NCBI GenBank assembly: GCA_902803035.1
Contig: CADCON010000243.1
Span: forward strand, 1 to 15,725
Length of the DNA: 15,725 nt
Source: an uncultured Ruminococcus sp.
Lineage (GTDB): Bacteria > Bacillota > Clostridia > Oscillospirales > Acutalibacteraceae
Reading direction: 5' to 3'
The notes under the pieces were generated by a model, which was not told the DNA's origin, ran no database searches, and saw only the letters and a list, made by a program, of their open reading frames with translations. A program made the translations under genes and the position numbers. Of this stretch, positions 5,230 through 12,927 are shown one piece after another (the stretch's first letter is position 1; each line of letters starts with the position of its first letter).

Positions 5230-6390
5230 ATGGTAAAAAAGCTGACCGATTCCGTTCTTTATATCGGATGCGACGACGCTGATCTCGATCTCTTTGAAAG
5301 TCAGTTTATTGTTCCCAACGGCATGGCGTACAATTCCTACGTCATCATGGATGAAAAGGTCTGCATTATGGACACGGTGGACAAGCGCGCTTCCGATGCA
5401 TGGCTCGCCAATGTCAGGGAAGCCCTCGGCGGCAGAAAGGCCGATTATCTGGTCATCTCCCACATGGAGCCTGACCACACCGGCAGCATTCAGGCTCTCG
5501 CGGAGTTGTTCCCGGAAATGCAGATTGTGGGCAACGCCAAGACATTCGCTTTCTATGATCAGTTCTATGCCTTTGATATTTCCGCCAGAAAGATCGTGGT
5601 CAAAGAGGGCGACACGCTGTCGCTCGGCTCCCGCACGCTTCAGTTTACAATGGCGCCGATGGTTCACTGGCCGGAAGTCATGATGACCTATGACAACGGC
5701 GACAGGATTTTCTTCTCCGCCGACGCGTTCGGCAAATTCGGAACGCTCGACACGGATGAGGACTGGGCTTGCGAGGCCCGCAGATATTATTTCAATATCG
5801 TCGGCAAATACGGTTCGCAAGTGCAATCTGTCATTAAGAAGATGGACGCAATGGACGTTCAGATGATTTGTCCGCTTCACGGTCCCTATCTCACGGAGAA
5901 TCTCGGTTACTACATCGATAAATACAGAGTCTGGAGCAGCTTTGAGCCTGAAGACAAGGGCATTTTCATCGCATACGCGTCTATCCACGGCAATACCGCC
6001 GCTGCAGCGATGAGACTGAAGGAGCTTCTCGAAAGCATGGGCGCGCCGAAGGTATCCATTGCCGATCTTTCGCGTGACGACATTGCCGAAGCGATCGAGG
6101 ACGCTTTCCGTTACGACAGACTTGTCCTCGCCTGCTCCACCTACAACATGGGTCTTTTCCCGCCAATGGAGAGATTCCTCTGCCAGCTCAAAGCAAAAGA
6201 TTACCAGAAGCGCACCGTCGGCATTATGGAGAACGGCACATGGACACCCGCTGCCGCAAAGCTCATGAAGACGCAATTGGAAGGCATGAAGAACGTCACT
6301 GTGCTTGAGCCTGTGGTATCCATCAAGTCATCCCTCAAGGGCGAAACCCCCGAAACAATGGTGAAGCTCGCCGAGGCACTTCTCCAATAA
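5230..6390 (+). CDS. fprA: A-type flavodiiron protein (FprA), O2/NO reductase
   Basis: A 386-residue cytoplasmic enzyme, of the usual length for a class A flavodiiron protein. The N-terminal metallo-beta-lactamase-like domain (about 1-240) has the diiron ligands H78-x-E80-x-D82-H83, H146 (MVHWPE), D164 (FFSADAFG) and H217 (CPLHGP). The C-terminal flavodoxin domain (about 244-386) has an FMN phosphate loop near YASIHGNTAAA (249-259) and later FMN-contact segments around CSTYNMGLFPP and ENGTW. It reduces O2 to water or NO to N2O using electrons from rubredoxin-type partners; the Hrb encoded nearby is the expected donor. The start is ATG 5230, preceded by AAGGA (5215-5219). The frame runs back to 5122, through the promoter, so the longer reading is rejected. 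It ends at a bidirectional terminator. Confidence 0.96.
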   Translation: MVKKLTDSVLYIGCDDADLDLFESQFIVPNGMAYNSYVIMDEKVCIMDTVDKRASDAWLANVREALGGRKADYLVISHMEPDHTGSIQALAELFPEMQIVGNAKTFAFYDQFYAFDISARKIVVKEGDTLSLGSRTLQFTMAPMVHWPEVMMTYDNGDRIFFSADAFGKFGTLDTDEDWACEARRYYFNIVGKYGSQVQSVIKKMDAMDVQMICPLHGPYLTENLGYYIDKYRVWSSFEPEDKGIFIAYASIHGNTAAAAMRLKELLESMGAPKVSIADLSRDDIAEAIEDAFRYDRLVLACSTYNMGLFPPMERFLCQLKAKDYQKRTVGIMENGTWTPAAAKLMKTQLEGMKNVTVLEPVVSIKSSLKGETPETMVKLAEALLQ

Positions 6391-6417
6391 TCCGCTTTCT
6401 CATCAGACAATCAGAAT

Positions 6418-6462
6418 AAAAGCCATCGGAAAATGCGTAAGAGCATTTCGCCGATGGCTTTT
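6418..6462. terminator. Bidirectional terminator between fprA and the oxidoreductase-amylase gene
   Basis: Arms AAAAGCCATCGG (6418-6429) and CCGATGGCTTTT (6451-6462) pair over 12 bp, with an inner AAATGC/GCATTT stem. The A/T ends give a U run in both directions between convergent genes. Confidence 0.9.
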
Positions 6463-6487
6463 AATTATTTTCTATAAAGCAAATCAA

Positions 6488-8965
6488 TCAGACTCTGATA
6501 ATATACGCGGTCTTCTGGGGAATATTGAGTCCTCCGTCGAAGCTGACGGTACGCCCGGAAATCAGATCGGTGCCGCTTCCCGCACCTGCGTCAAAGTGCG
6601 CGGTGTAGGGGGCGTCGTCCGTATTCAGGGCAAAAATGACCCTTTCCCCCTCGAACTGTCTGAGGAAAACAAGCTGCTTTGAATTGATGTGAAGCTGTTT
6701 GTAACCGCCTCTGCAAAGAGCGGCAGAGGAAGCCCTGACAGCATACAGACGGCTCACATAGGCGGAAAGAGCATTCCAGCTTCGTTCGGCAGCCTTCTCG
6801 GAAAATTCCGGACGAAGCGCGTCGTCGCCCTGGCTCTTCTGAGCTTCAACGCCGAATTCGCTGCCGTAGTAAACCGAAGGGATGCCGGGCATGGCAAACA
6901 GAAGCGCGTAGACAAGCGGAAGATGACTCTTGTCGGTCAGTATGGACGCAATGCGCGTGACGTCGTGATTATCAGCGAAGCAGTAGAGATTCTTCCCCTT
7001 GTAAATCGTCCATTGCTCGTCCGCAAACTGACGGTTGAGCGAATAGCCGATCTCATGCATATTGGCGCTGTTGAAGGAGGAATACAGCCCCTTGTAGCAT
7101 TCATAGTTGGTTACGGAATCAAGCATGGCGTCATTGCACCAGATATTGTAGTCCCCGTGCAGACATTCACCCAGAAGGAAGAAATCCGGCCACTTGCTCT
7201 TGCAGAAGCGGTGAAGCTCACTCAGAAAATCACGGTCAAGACAATAAGCTACGTCCAGACGAAGTCCGTCGATGCCGAATTCATTGACCCATCCCTCAAT
7301 ACAGCTGAAAATATGCTGCTTTACGTCGGGATTTCTGAGATTGAGCTTGACCAGATCGTAATACCCTTCCCAGCCTTCGTACCAGAAGCCGTCGTTATAA
7401 TTGGAATTCCCGTCGAATTTGATGTTGAACCAGTCCTTGAAAGACGAATTCCCTTTATGCTGCCGCACGTCCCTGAATGCCCAGAAATCCCTGCCGACAT
7501 GATTGAAGACGCCGTCGAGTATGACCCGGATGCCATTTGCGTGAAGCTCGGCGCATACGTCGGCAAAATCCCCGTTGGTGCCGAGTCTGCGGTCAATTAC
7601 CCTGTAATCGGCGGTATCGTAGCCGTGCCGGCTCGATTCAAACACCGGTCCGAAATAGACGGCATTGGCGCCCATTTTCCTGATGTGTCTGACAAAAGGA
7701 ATCACATTCCGGATTTTTCCGCTAGGGCGGGAGGAAAAATCATTGGCGCGGTTCTCTCCGCAGAAGCCGAGCGGGTAAATGTGATAGAACGCCGCGTCAC
7801 GGTACCAGTCCGGCGCGTTGCCCAGCCTTGCGGCGACAGGCAGTGCAGGAACCTCTGACGGGAGTGAAGCGGTATTTTCCGGCTGTTTATCGGAAAAGGC
7901 GGAAGGAACGGGCGTGGGAGCTTTCCTTTGCGGGACGCACGGAATATGGTTATCGCCGGGATATACCTGATGCCAGTCGGCACGGAGCTTGTCGCAGGTA
8001 TCCAGAATGTCAAACGACTGCCATGTCTGATAGAGCGGGGATTCGATAAGCCCCTTGTCAAGACAATCCATTACGTGAAGGATTTCAAAACCGTATTTTT
8101 TCTCCGTGCTGTCTGAATCGCTGTATTCCCTGACAATTTTGCCGTCCCTGAGAGCATAGGCCCTGCTCGCCCAGATAAAATCGGGCAGCATAATGACGCC
8201 TTTTGTTCCGGTGATCTCAGCGTGATTGGAGCTGTATTCAAATCCGCAGGACACACGCGCCGTCGCGCCGTTGTAAAACTTCATAATGACAGACGACTGC
8301 CAGTCAATTCCGTTTTCACAGTGAACGGCGAGGGAGCGGATGTCTGTCGGCCTGCCTCCAAGCAGCCACTGCGCCAGGAACAGATTGTACACCCCGATGT
8401 CCAGAAGCGCGCCTCCGCCCATCTCGAATGAAATCACCCTGTCCGATGTGTCATATCTGGTCTTGCCGAAGAATGTCGCGTTCACGTCGCGGACATCGCC
8501 GATCAGTCCTTCTTCGATCCATTCCTTCGCCTTGATAATGGCGGGAAGGAATCTCGTCCACATTCCCTCCATGAAAAAGGCGCCTTTTTCTTTGGCCGCT
8601 TCAATCACAGCCTTTGCCTGACGTGCATTCAACGCCATGGGCTTTTCGCAGAGAACCGCTTTTCCGCAGGCAATGGCGGCTAGCGAGCTGTCGGCATGGT
8701 CGATATGCGGCGTGCAGATGTACACAATGTCGACATTCTCCGATGAAGCCATCTCCATAATGTCATCATAGGCGGAGGGTACGCCGAATTCCTTGGCGAA
8801 TTTCTGCGCTTTTTTCAGCGTTCGGGAACAGACCGCCGTTATTTCCGCGCCTTCGGTCCTGGCAAGTGCTTTGCAGAAGGTGTGCGCCATTCTGCCGGTT
8901 CCGACTATGCCCCACCGGTATCTGACAACGCCTTTATTGCTCTTGTTGCTTTTCAAACACATCAT
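6488..8965 (-). CDS. Fusion protein: Gfo/Idh/MocA NAD(P)-dependent oxidoreductase + GH13 alpha-amylase-family enzyme
   Basis: An 825-residue protein joining two complete enzymes. Residues about 16-335 are a Gfo/Idh/MocA sugar oxidoreductase: Rossmann GIVGTGRMA (19-27), EKP motif (107-109), and GGGALLDIGVY (183-193) with the expected Asp and Tyr. A Pro/Ala-rich linker spans about 336-385. Residues 386-825 are a GH13 glycosidase with all four regions: D484-x4-H489 (DGVFNHVG), GLRLD with nucleophile D571, acid/base E600 (LLGE), and DNHD 665-668; a beta-sandwich-like tail follows. No signal peptide or membrane segment, so it should act in the cytoplasm on alpha-glucans or small alpha-glucosides. 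The start is ATG 8965, with GAGGTGG 7 nt upstream. No Met occurs between residues 299 and 431, so separate translation of the GH13 part from ATG is unlikely. The substrate is unknown. It is transcribed alone. Confidence 0.93.
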   Translation of the reverse strand: MMCLKSNKSNKGVVRYRWGIVGTGRMAHTFCKALARTEGAEITAVCSRTLKKAQKFAKEFGVPSAYDDIMEMASSENVDIVYICTPHIDHADSSLAAIACGKAVLCEKPMALNARQAKAVIEAAKEKGAFFMEGMWTRFLPAIIKAKEWIEEGLIGDVRDVNATFFGKTRYDTSDRVISFEMGGGALLDIGVYNLFLAQWLLGGRPTDIRSLAVHCENGIDWQSSVIMKFYNGATARVSCGFEYSSNHAEITGTKGVIMLPDFIWASRAYALRDGKIVREYSDSDSTEKKYGFEILHVMDCLDKGLIESPLYQTWQSFDILDTCDKLRADWHQVYPGDNHIPCVPQRKAPTPVPSAFSDKQPENTASLPSEVPALPVAARLGNAPDWYRDAAFYHIYPLGFCGENRANDFSSRPSGKIRNVIPFVRHIRKMGANAVYFGPVFESSRHGYDTADYRVIDRRLGTNGDFADVCAELHANGIRVILDGVFNHVGRDFWAFRDVRQHKGNSSFKDWFNIKFDGNSNYNDGFWYEGWEGYYDLVKLNLRNPDVKQHIFSCIEGWVNEFGIDGLRLDVAYCLDRDFLSELHRFCKSKWPDFFLLGECLHGDYNIWCNDAMLDSVTNYECYKGLYSSFNSANMHEIGYSLNRQFADEQWTIYKGKNLYCFADNHDVTRIASILTDKSHLPLVYALLFAMPGIPSVYYGSEFGVEAQKSQGDDALRPEFSEKAAERSWNALSAYVSRLYAVRASSAALCRGGYKQLHINSKQLVFLRQFEGERVIFALNTDDAPYTAHFDAGAGSGTDLISGRTVSFDGGLNIPQKTAYIIRV

Positions 8966-9000
8966 TGGTCAACCACCTCAAAAAACTAAACGCATACGAA

Positions 9001-9035
9001 CGTCACAAATCCCAATTCCCGGCTTTTTTGTGACG
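9001..9035 (-). promoter_or_regulatory. Long-arm inverted repeat in the leader of the oxidoreductase-amylase gene
   Basis: Perfect 9-bp arms CGTCACAAA (9001-9009) and TTTGTGACG (9027-9035) enclose 17 nt, right after the predicted start point and about 20 nt before the ribosome site. There is no T run after it, so it is not an attenuator-type terminator. It could be an operator for a sugar-responsive repressor or a 5' RNA hairpin. Confidence 0.5.
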
Positions 9036-9043
9036 CGATAACT

Positions 9044-9072
9044 ATTATATCAAACGCGGCATAAGAATGCAA
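9044..9072 (-). promoter_or_regulatory. Sigma-A promoter of the oxidoreductase-amylase gene
   Basis: On the minus strand -35 TTGCAT (9072-9067), 17-bp spacer and perfect -10 TATAAT (9049-9044). The predicted start falls at about 9037, at the edge of the leader inverted repeat. Confidence 0.75.
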
Positions 9073-9092
9073 GAATAAGTTATGAATAATTG

Positions 9093-9131
9093 AAAAAAAC
9101 ACGGCGTACACACAGAATGCATACGCCGTGT
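9093..9131 (-). terminator. Intrinsic terminator after mltG
   Basis: Arms ACACGGCGTA (9099-9108) and TACGCCGTGT (9122-9131) form a 10-bp stem with a 13-nt loop. On the minus strand it runs straight into a T stretch (complement of A 9093-9098). It ends the DJ-1/MTHFS/MltG operon. Confidence 0.9.
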
Positions 9132-9165
9132 CAAGCATCAATTGAAAGCCTTCCGATTGTGCCGG

Positions 9166-10752
9166 TTAAGCAAGACCCGCCTTCTTGAGATTTCTGTTAT
9201 GCTCCGCAAGGGTCGCCGCCGCATAGAAATTGCCCTTTGCGTCTGAGCAGAAATAGTAGTAATTGGTCTTGTCATGATAGAGCACCGCTTCGATTGAGTC
9301 GACGCTCGGATTGCAGATCGGACTGGGTGGCAGTCCCTTCAGGCGATAGGTATCGCACACGCCCTTATGGTTCTCGATCCAGTCGTCCTTCTCTGCCTGC
9401 GTCAGCTTGTCTGAGGCAAGCAGTTCCTTCTTCGTCGAATAGGGATACCATCTGGTGGCGTCGGATTGCAGCTTTCCGCCGGTTCCCTTGCTGTTATGAA
9501 GACGATTGTAGAAAACAGAGGCAATGATCATTCTCTGATCTGATTTGCTGGCTTCGCGCTCTACAATGGATGCAAGAGTGATGACTTCATCCATCGGCAT
9601 TCCTATCTTCTTCGCCTGCGCTTCATAATCATTGGTCCAATGCTTCTCATATTCACTGAGAAGTCGATTGATGGCGTTGACGGAGCCTTCATTGAGATAG
9701 AAGTTATAAGTATCCGGGAAAAGGAAGCCTTCTACCTTGTAGATGCGATTCTTTTTCGTAGTCTTTACCTTGGACATGAACTTCTGGGTAAAATTGACTT
9801 CCTTAGCGCTCTTGATGAAATTCTCGGCTTCACAGACACTGTTGTCTTCCATGATGACGGCAATCTGTTCAACGGTCAGTCCCTCCGGAATGGTGACTGT
9901 GATGGTACTCTTATCCGCGCCTGCCGGACGCCTGAGCTTCTGGAGAATCTGGTTGTAGTCAGACTTGGTGTTAATGGTGAATGTTCCGGCCTTGAAGCCG
10001 GTCGATTTCTTGGAGAATTTCGCGTAGGTCTTGAAGAAGAAGGGATAGTCCACGACGTCGTTGTCTTCCAGAAGCCTTGAAATATCCTCAAGATCAGCTC
10101 CCTTCGGCACATCGATCACGATATCCGTTTCATCCTTGACCAGCGCGAACATATCGTTGACGCCCACAATGAGATAGTAGGACAACAGAATTGAAATCGA
10201 AAGCACCGCGGCCGAATAGACCAGGGCTATCATGCAGCCCCTGTTTCTTTTGCGGATCGATTTCTGCTTGCTGCGAATCTGCTTGGGGGCGATGGTCGAC
10301 TCATCCTCAATCTGGTATGTATCGCCCATGCTGCCGGTGACAACCCTTTTGGCTGCGGCGGGATTCCTGCTGCCTTCCTGTTTCTTCTTCTCGGACGAAT
10401 GGGGCGACGATTTCCTGCGGGTTTGCCTTGAAGCGCTTCTCGCCGCGCTCATTTCCCTTTTGGCTTCTTCGCCGTCATAATAATCGTCTTCGGAAATATT
10501 CACCTGAAAGCCGGTTCGTCTGACATCCTGCGATGATCCGGAAGACGAGCCTTCTGTGTATCTGCCCACGGCGGATGAATGAGAATTGCGCTGTCCGCTT
10601 TCCCTGCGGGAATCCTGCCCCTGCGGTTTCCTGCCGCCGGATCCGCTGTTTTCCGCTTTTCCTCCTGCTCCGCTTCTTCCGTTCTGTCCGGTTGTGCTGC
10701 GCCTGCTTTTGTAGGAACCGTCATTATCCATTTCTCTGAAATTGTCACTCAT
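9166..10752 (-). CDS. mltG: Endolytic transglycosylase MltG (YceG-like) with long disordered N-terminus
   Basis: A 528-residue inner-membrane enzyme that cleaves nascent peptidoglycan strands and sets glycan length. One membrane helix (about 172-195) anchors an external YceG-like domain (about 205-525). Visible motifs are EGFLFPDTY (341-349), LASIVERE with the expected catalytic E398, LQSDATRWY (428-436) and LKGLPPSPICNP (471-482). The first 170 residues are cytoplasmic, low in hydrophobics and rich in Ser, Arg, Gly and Gln, much longer than the few residues before the helix in E. coli MltG. The start is ATG 10752, with GGGAGG about 10 nt upstream. It follows the folate gene by 29 bp and ends at a terminator, so it closes that operon. 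Confidence 0.95.
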   Translation of the reverse strand: MSDNFREMDNDGSYKSRRSTTGQNGRSGAGGKAENSGSGGRKPQGQDSRRESGQRNSHSSAVGRYTEGSSSGSSQDVRRTGFQVNISEDDYYDGEEAKREMSAARSASRQTRRKSSPHSSEKKKQEGSRNPAAAKRVVTGSMGDTYQIEDESTIAPKQIRSKQKSIRKRNRGCMIALVYSAAVLSISILLSYYLIVGVNDMFALVKDETDIVIDVPKGADLEDISRLLEDNDVVDYPFFFKTYAKFSKKSTGFKAGTFTINTKSDYNQILQKLRRPAGADKSTITVTIPEGLTVEQIAVIMEDNSVCEAENFIKSAKEVNFTQKFMSKVKTTKKNRIYKVEGFLFPDTYNFYLNEGSVNAINRLLSEYEKHWTNDYEAQAKKIGMPMDEVITLASIVEREASKSDQRMIIASVFYNRLHNSKGTGGKLQSDATRWYPYSTKKELLASDKLTQAEKDDWIENHKGVCDTYRLKGLPPSPICNPSVDSIEAVLYHDKTNYYYFCSDAKGNFYAAATLAEHNRNLKKAGLA

Positions 10753-10781
10753 TCAAATATAACCTCCCAAAAAAGGATTTA

Positions 10782-11405
10782 TTACACCCTGCGCTTCGGC
10801 CCGCTTTTACCGCCATTGCAGGGACGAACAGCATTCTCTGTAATCAGGCGGTCTACAGCCCTGTCAAACCGTCCGTGAGGAAGTCTCTGCTGCACACACG
10901 CGCTGTAGCACAGTCCGACCGTCCAGCCGTTGTATCGGGAGAGAAAGCGGTCATAATAGCCCTTTCCGTATCCCAGCCGATAGCCCGAAAGGTCAAACGA
11001 TAGCCCCGGCACAATGCATACGGGTCTGCCGAAGCCGTCATAGATCCTGTCCGGGTCGGCCTGCGGTTCCCGCACCCCGAATGTTCTTGGCGAGAGGTCA
11101 TCAAGCGAATCAATGCAGTAAAATTCCATTTCGCGGGTGCCGTCAATACATCTCGGACAAGCAACCTTTTTGCCGTCGCTGAGCGACGTAAGGATAATTC
11201 TTTCCGTGCTGACCTCAATATCCGTAGAAACATAAGTCAGAATGACATTGCTCCTGGTGTAGGACGTGCTGCTGAGAAAAGAATCGGTAATCGCGTCATC
11301 CATTTGCGCCTTCACCTGCGGATCAAGCTCCGCGCGCATTTTTTTGATCCGATCCCGCAGATTCCGCTTCACCAGCCGTATGTCCTCATTCATGTATCTG
11401 CTCAC
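10782..11405 (-). CDS. 5-formyltetrahydrofolate cyclo-ligase (MTHFS family)
   Basis: A 207-residue cytoplasmic enzyme that converts 5-formyl-THF to 5,10-methenyl-THF using ATP, recovering folate for one-carbon metabolism. The N-terminal KRNLRDRIKKMR helix (13-24) holds basic ATP-phosphate contacts. LGYGKGYYDRFL (144-155) is the strongly conserved nucleotide/folate loop, and the C-terminal HGRFDRAVDRLITE (177-190) segment is also diagnostic. The start is taken as GTG 11405, which overlaps the TGA of the DJ-1 gene as GTGA and so suggests translational coupling. An ATG four codons later (11393) is possible but has no ribosome site. The basic C-terminus (GKSGPKRRV) is a small extension. Confidence 0.94.
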   Translation of the reverse strand: MSRYMNEDIRLVKRNLRDRIKKMRAELDPQVKAQMDDAITDSFLSSTSYTRSNVILTYVSTDIEVSTERIILTSLSDGKKVACPRCIDGTREMEFYCIDSLDDLSPRTFGVREPQADPDRIYDGFGRPVCIVPGLSFDLSGYRLGYGKGYYDRFLSRYNGWTVGLCYSACVQQRLPHGRFDRAVDRLITENAVRPCNGGKSGPKRRV

Positions 11406-11941
11406 GGCTGGTACACCGCATCAGATACGGCTGTCGCCTTTTCCGGGCCGAGGAGCACATTGACCAGTTCGCAGCCGAAATTGACAGCGTATCCCGCGCT
11501 CTTGGCAGTGGTAATGCCGTCGTCGGTGATCACCGGTTTATCCGAAACCTTGCGGCAGTTCAGTTCCCCTTCATATCCGGGGAAGCAGATGGCGTGTCTG
11601 CCCCTGAGATACCCCTTGTGTCCGAGGATAGTGGGCGCCGCGCAGATCGCGGCGATGTGAATGCCGTTTTCCCAGCAGTATTCAAGCGCCGCCTGTACGT
11701 ATTCGGATTTCTCAAGATTGAGCGTGCCGGGCATTCCGCCGGGAAGAACCAGCATCTCCGCGCCCGCCATGTTCATTTCCTGCGCGGTGATATCCGCCGC
11801 GACAACAATGCCGTGAGAGCCGCGCACCGCTTCGCCTGTTACGCCGACTGTCAGCACATTGACTCCCGCGCGTCTGAGCATATCGACCGGCGCGAGTGCC
11901 TCTACTTCTTCAAATCCTTCCGCGAGCATCACATAAACCAT
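11402..11941 (-). CDS. DJ-1/PfpI (YajL/ThiJ-type) family protein
   Basis: A 179-residue flavodoxin-like protein of the DJ-1 subgroup. It starts MVYVMLAEGFEEVEA, as the family does, with the conserved Glu in that segment (E11/E12), and has VLPGGMPGT (65-73) and nucleophile C100 in the elbow AAICAAPTILG. Family members are reported as glyoxalase/deglycase-like or redox-responsive chaperones; substrates are debated. I choose ATG 11941: AAAAGGA (11959-11953) is 11 nt upstream. The upstream ATG at 11962 lies before the predicted transcription start, so it should not be in the mRNA. It is first gene of an operon with the folate cyclo-ligase and MltG. Confidence 0.92.
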   Translation of the reverse strand: MVYVMLAEGFEEVEALAPVDMLRRAGVNVLTVGVTGEAVRGSHGIVVAADITAQEMNMAGAEMLVLPGGMPGTLNLEKSEYVQAALEYCWENGIHIAAICAAPTILGHKGYLRGRHAICFPGYEGELNCRKVSDKPVITDDGITTAKSAGYAVNFGCELVNVLLGPEKATAVSDAVYQP

Positions 11942-11964
11942 AAATGCATCATTCCTTTTCATTC

Positions 11965-11993
11965 ATTATATCATTAATGATTCAGATTGGCAA
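11965..11993 (-). promoter_or_regulatory. Sigma-A promoter of the DJ-1 operon, with a palindrome in the spacer
   Basis: On the minus strand -35 TTGCCA (11993-11988), 17-bp spacer and perfect -10 TATAAT (11970-11965). The spacer contains the 12-bp perfect palindrome ATCATTAATGAT (11970-11981), a possible operator. The predicted start (about 11958) leaves a leader of only some 17 nt, with the ribosome site at its very 5' end. Confidence 0.72.
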
Positions 11994-12015
11994 TAATAAA
12001 TTGAAAAATTTCGTA

Positions 12016-12927
12016 TCAGTCCAACGCAAGACCGAGATACGGCGTCCGCATTCCTTCCAGCGTCGTGAGCAGCACAGGGCGTTTCCCGTCGTTACGGCAG
12101 ATAACGGCATAATCAATCACTTCGCCGAATTTTTCAAAAAATGTATCATAAGCAGGCAGTCTGAAGATAAATTTTCCTGCCTTTGGATAGCTTTTCAGAA
12201 TCTGCCTGATGAGGGTTGGCGCAAAGTAATCCTTGACAATGAATTCCGAGATCTTCACGGTCTCGTCCTCCTGACTACAGAACGCGTATCCATAATCCCC
12301 CTGATAGGATAAGGTGATGATATGCCCGCCATCGTGTTCATGGCAGCCCACAGCGTAACGTATGGCGGCGGAATCCCAGATGACAAAGCCGTCCCTGTCC
12401 ACCAGCATTTCCCGGCGGAAGTAACAAAGCTCGCTGAGCTTCATCATGGTTTCACGCACATTTTCAGGCAGTCTGACGCTTTCCTTACCTAAAAAGACCA
12501 GGTCGGAACGATCCAGGTACACAACGCGGTGTTGATAGCACCTTTCAAAGCCGTAGCGTTCATAATATTTGAAGAGCCTTGGCTCCGCCGGAACAGTCAC
12601 CGTGTATTTGAGCTTCCGCGAAAGACCGAGCTTCTGCGCCGTTTCGATGAGCTGGCGCATGATGCCCTGCCTGCGGTAGTCAGGTCTGGTGCAGGCGGCG
12701 TAGAGGTACTGGGAGGGAATCAGCCCGCCGTCCTCGGAAATGCTGGTACCAAGCAGATGAAGCATGGCGACCGGCCTCTGAACGGATTCGTCCACATAAA
12801 CCAGACAATTTTCCGGGATATACCTGTTTTCAAAGAAATAGCGTATGTATTCGTCGGAATCACCGAAACACACGCGCCACAGCCTTTCCAGATCGCTCCT
12901 CATGCTGTCCTGCGGAAAAACAATCAT
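12016..12927 (-). CDS. GNAT-family N-acetyltransferase
   Basis: A 303-residue protein whose N-terminal half is a GNAT acetyl-CoA-dependent transferase. Motif A lies in YLYAACTRPDYRRQGIMRQL (74-93), with the pyrophosphate-binding RRQGIM, and motif B in the KYYERYGF segment (120-127). The remaining 160 residues look like a second, degenerate GNAT-like half, comparable with large Eis-like two-domain proteins; that is a layout impression only. The substrate is unknown. The start ATG at 12927 overlaps the stop of the DUF2156 gene as ATGA, so the two are probably translated together. It is last of the tmk-DUF2156-GNAT run; no terminator hairpin was seen after it, only the next promoter. Confidence 0.88.
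   Translation of the reverse strand: MIVFPQDSMRSDLERLWRVCFGDSDEYIRYFFENRYIPENCLVYVDESVQRPVAMLHLLGTSISEDGGLIPSQYLYAACTRPDYRRQGIMRQLIETAQKLGLSRKLKYTVTVPAEPRLFKYYERYGFERCYQHRVVYLDRSDLVFLGKESVRLPENVRETMMKLSELCYFRREMLVDRDGFVIWDSAAIRYAVGCHEHDGGHIITLSYQGDYGYAFCSQEDETVKISEFIVKDYFAPTLIRQILKSYPKAGKFIFRLPAYDTFFEKFGEVIDYAVICRNDGKRPVLLTTLEGMRTPYLGLALD

Noticed and set aside
5209..6276. Minus-strand open frame of 355 codons opposite fprA
   Set aside because: It mirrors the fprA reading frame, shows no recognisable domain or ribosome site, and fprA is certain.
6689..7858. Plus-strand open frame of 389 codons opposite the GH13 domain
   Set aside because: It is an antisense shadow of a gene with intact catalytic motifs; no family features or ribosome site.
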